Shown: piece after piece, positions 5,843 to 6,668 of the stretch
Position numbering within the stretch: the first letter of the stretch is position 1
Layout: every line of letters starts with the position of its first letter
Source of the DNA: Chromatiales bacterium
Lineage (GTDB): Bacteria; Pseudomonadota; Gammaproteobacteria; UBA6429
NCBI GenBank assembly: GCA_027076405.1
Contig: JALTJN010000153.1
Span: 1-6,668 of the forward strand
DNA length: 6,668 nt
Direction of reading: 5' to 3'
Notes under the pieces: generated by a model
Seen by the model: only the letters and a program-made list of their open reading frames with translations
The model's database searches: none
Told to the model about the DNA's origin: nothing
Position numbers and translations under genes: made by a program

Positions 5843-6397
5843 ATGCTCTCAACAAAAAGGCTATTATTTATTGTTATTTTGTTTAATTCAATTCATAACT
5901 CATTTGCTTCCAACTTTATTATTAATGAAAGCTATAGTTACTATACATTTAACCCATCTAATATAGAAAACTTTAAAAGCTCCTTATTTTCTAAATCAAA
6001 TATAAACACTCACTCAGGTACATATGCGGCTTATACAAAATGGAACATAGACTGGAAGTATCGTTGGTATATTAACGATAAAAAATGCTTAATTAAAGAC
6101 ATCAAGATAACCCTCTCAATAAAATACATATTCCCTTCTCTTGATGTAACAAACAATATTAATGAAGTGAAACTTAGATTCAAAGAACTAAACCGAAACC
6201 TTGTAAGCCATGAGTCTGTTCATGCATCCCATGGAATCTTAGCCGCGAAAGAGATATCGAATTATTTGCATGCTATCACTCCAATATCAGGCTGTTACAG
6301 TCTGAAAAAAAACATTAAGAAAAATATAGATAACACTATTAGAAAATATAAAACCAAAGACGTCGAGTTCGATAGCAATACAGCGCACGTTTTTTAG
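5843..6397 (+). CDS. Exported DUF922-like predicted zinc protease
   Basis: The product is 184 residues. Residues 1-22 form a signal peptide (MLSTKRLLFI then a hydrophobic core, cleavage near SFAS). The rest follows the pattern of the DUF922 family, predicted zinc-dependent proteases of unknown substrate: Y-rich start, TKWNIDWKYRW (65-75), a conserved cysteine C82, alternating beta-type residues ending in FPSL, then a helix with NLVSHESVHASHG and a final cysteine C151. HESVH at 123-127 is the HExxH zinc motif. The family usually shows HExGH, and H130 is an additional histidine here. It is not a metzincin, since HExxHxxGxxH is absent. No Shine-Dalgarno sequence precedes the ATG, so the start rests on the signal peptide and translation may be weak. 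Codon use is strongly AT-biased. The gene converges on the HAD gene, with a weak 5-bp hairpin (6409-6426) and no clear terminator between them. Confidence 0.7.
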   Translation: MLSTKRLLFIVILFNSIHNSFASNFIINESYSYYTFNPSNIENFKSSLFSKSNINTHSGTYAAYTKWNIDWKYRWYINDKKCLIKDIKITLSIKYIFPSLDVTNNINEVKLRFKELNRNLVSHESVHASHGILAAKEISNYLHAITPISGCYSLKKNIKKNIDNTIRKYKTKDVEFDSNTAHVF

Positions 6398-6467
6398 TTA
6401 GATATAATACAGACACTTCAATCTGTAACATTTTAATTTTTACAAGTTTAATTCTATTTGAAACACT

Positions 6468-6668
6468 TTAGAATTTACGCCCTACAAACAAAAAAGCATA
6501 AAACGCATGCAGATCCAGAAACTGCTGTTCGGGTTCTTGCTCCTCTAAATCCCATTTCTGATTAAATCGTCTAATCCACACAGAGTCGATTCCTGCATTG
6601 CGTGCGCCTTGAATATCGTGCGTGGGGTGATCGCCGACATGTAATGTTTCGTGGGGGCTTGCACCCGC
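6468..6668 (-). CDS. HAD-superfamily hydrolase (YigB-like), C-terminal fragment
   Basis: This minus-strand gene enters from the right edge, and its last 66 codons and TAA stop are visible. The segment LHVGDHPTHDIQGARNAG is HAD motif IV (GDHPxxD) with the following GA-x-x-AG helix, and it continues into VWIRRFN. These are typical of haloacid dehalogenase-like phosphatases of the YigB/YjjG kind, which dephosphorylate small metabolites such as FMN, riboflavin intermediates or nucleotides in the cytoplasm. The catalytic DxD of motif I lies outside the window, so the exact substrate cannot be assigned. GC content is 96 of 198 in 6471-6668, matching the aroG end and not the accessory genes between. 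Confidence 0.85.
   Translation of the reverse strand, partial: AGASPHETLHVGDHPTHDIQGARNAGIDSVWIRRFNQKWDLEEQEPEQQFLDLHAFYAFLFVGRKF

Overview
The window looks like a gammaproteobacterial chromosome in which an AT-rich accessory block sits between two housekeeping genes. At the left edge, on the minus strand, are the first 31 codons of an AroG-type DAHP synthase. At the right edge, also on the minus strand, are the last 66 codons of a HAD-superfamily phosphatase. Both edge genes are close to 46-48% GC by hand count (43 of 93 and 96 of 198 bases). The block between them is clearly poorer, for example 29 of 120 bases (24%) in 5881-6000. The AroG N-terminus is the main basis for the taxonomic guess; no species can be named.

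Layout: 94-798 has no gene and holds a cluster of short hairpins and one 89-bp MITE-like element with GTCATTCCC ends. A small secreted two-cysteine protein (799-1134, minus strand, GTG start) follows. After a 386-bp divergent intergenic region containing an inverted-repeat motif, four genes run on the plus strand: an 873-residue exported protein with an N-terminal zinc-dependent phospholipase C/D-like domain (1521-4142), a second small two-cysteine protein that is a paralogue of the first (4229-4588), a 326-residue exported HExxH metallopeptidase-like protein (4735-5715), and a 184-residue exported DUF922-like predicted metalloprotease (5843-6397). The last gene converges on the HAD gene.

All five accessory proteins begin with a Sec-type signal peptide, and the three larger ones carry zinc-hydrolase motifs. 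The most economical reading is a secreted hydrolase cassette: one lipase-like enzyme, two peptidase-like proteins and two small disulfide-type partner proteins. That the products cooperate is inferred from proximity and shared export, not shown by the sequence. No transposase, integrase, tRNA, rRNA or CRISPR array was found in the window, so how the block arrived is not visible.
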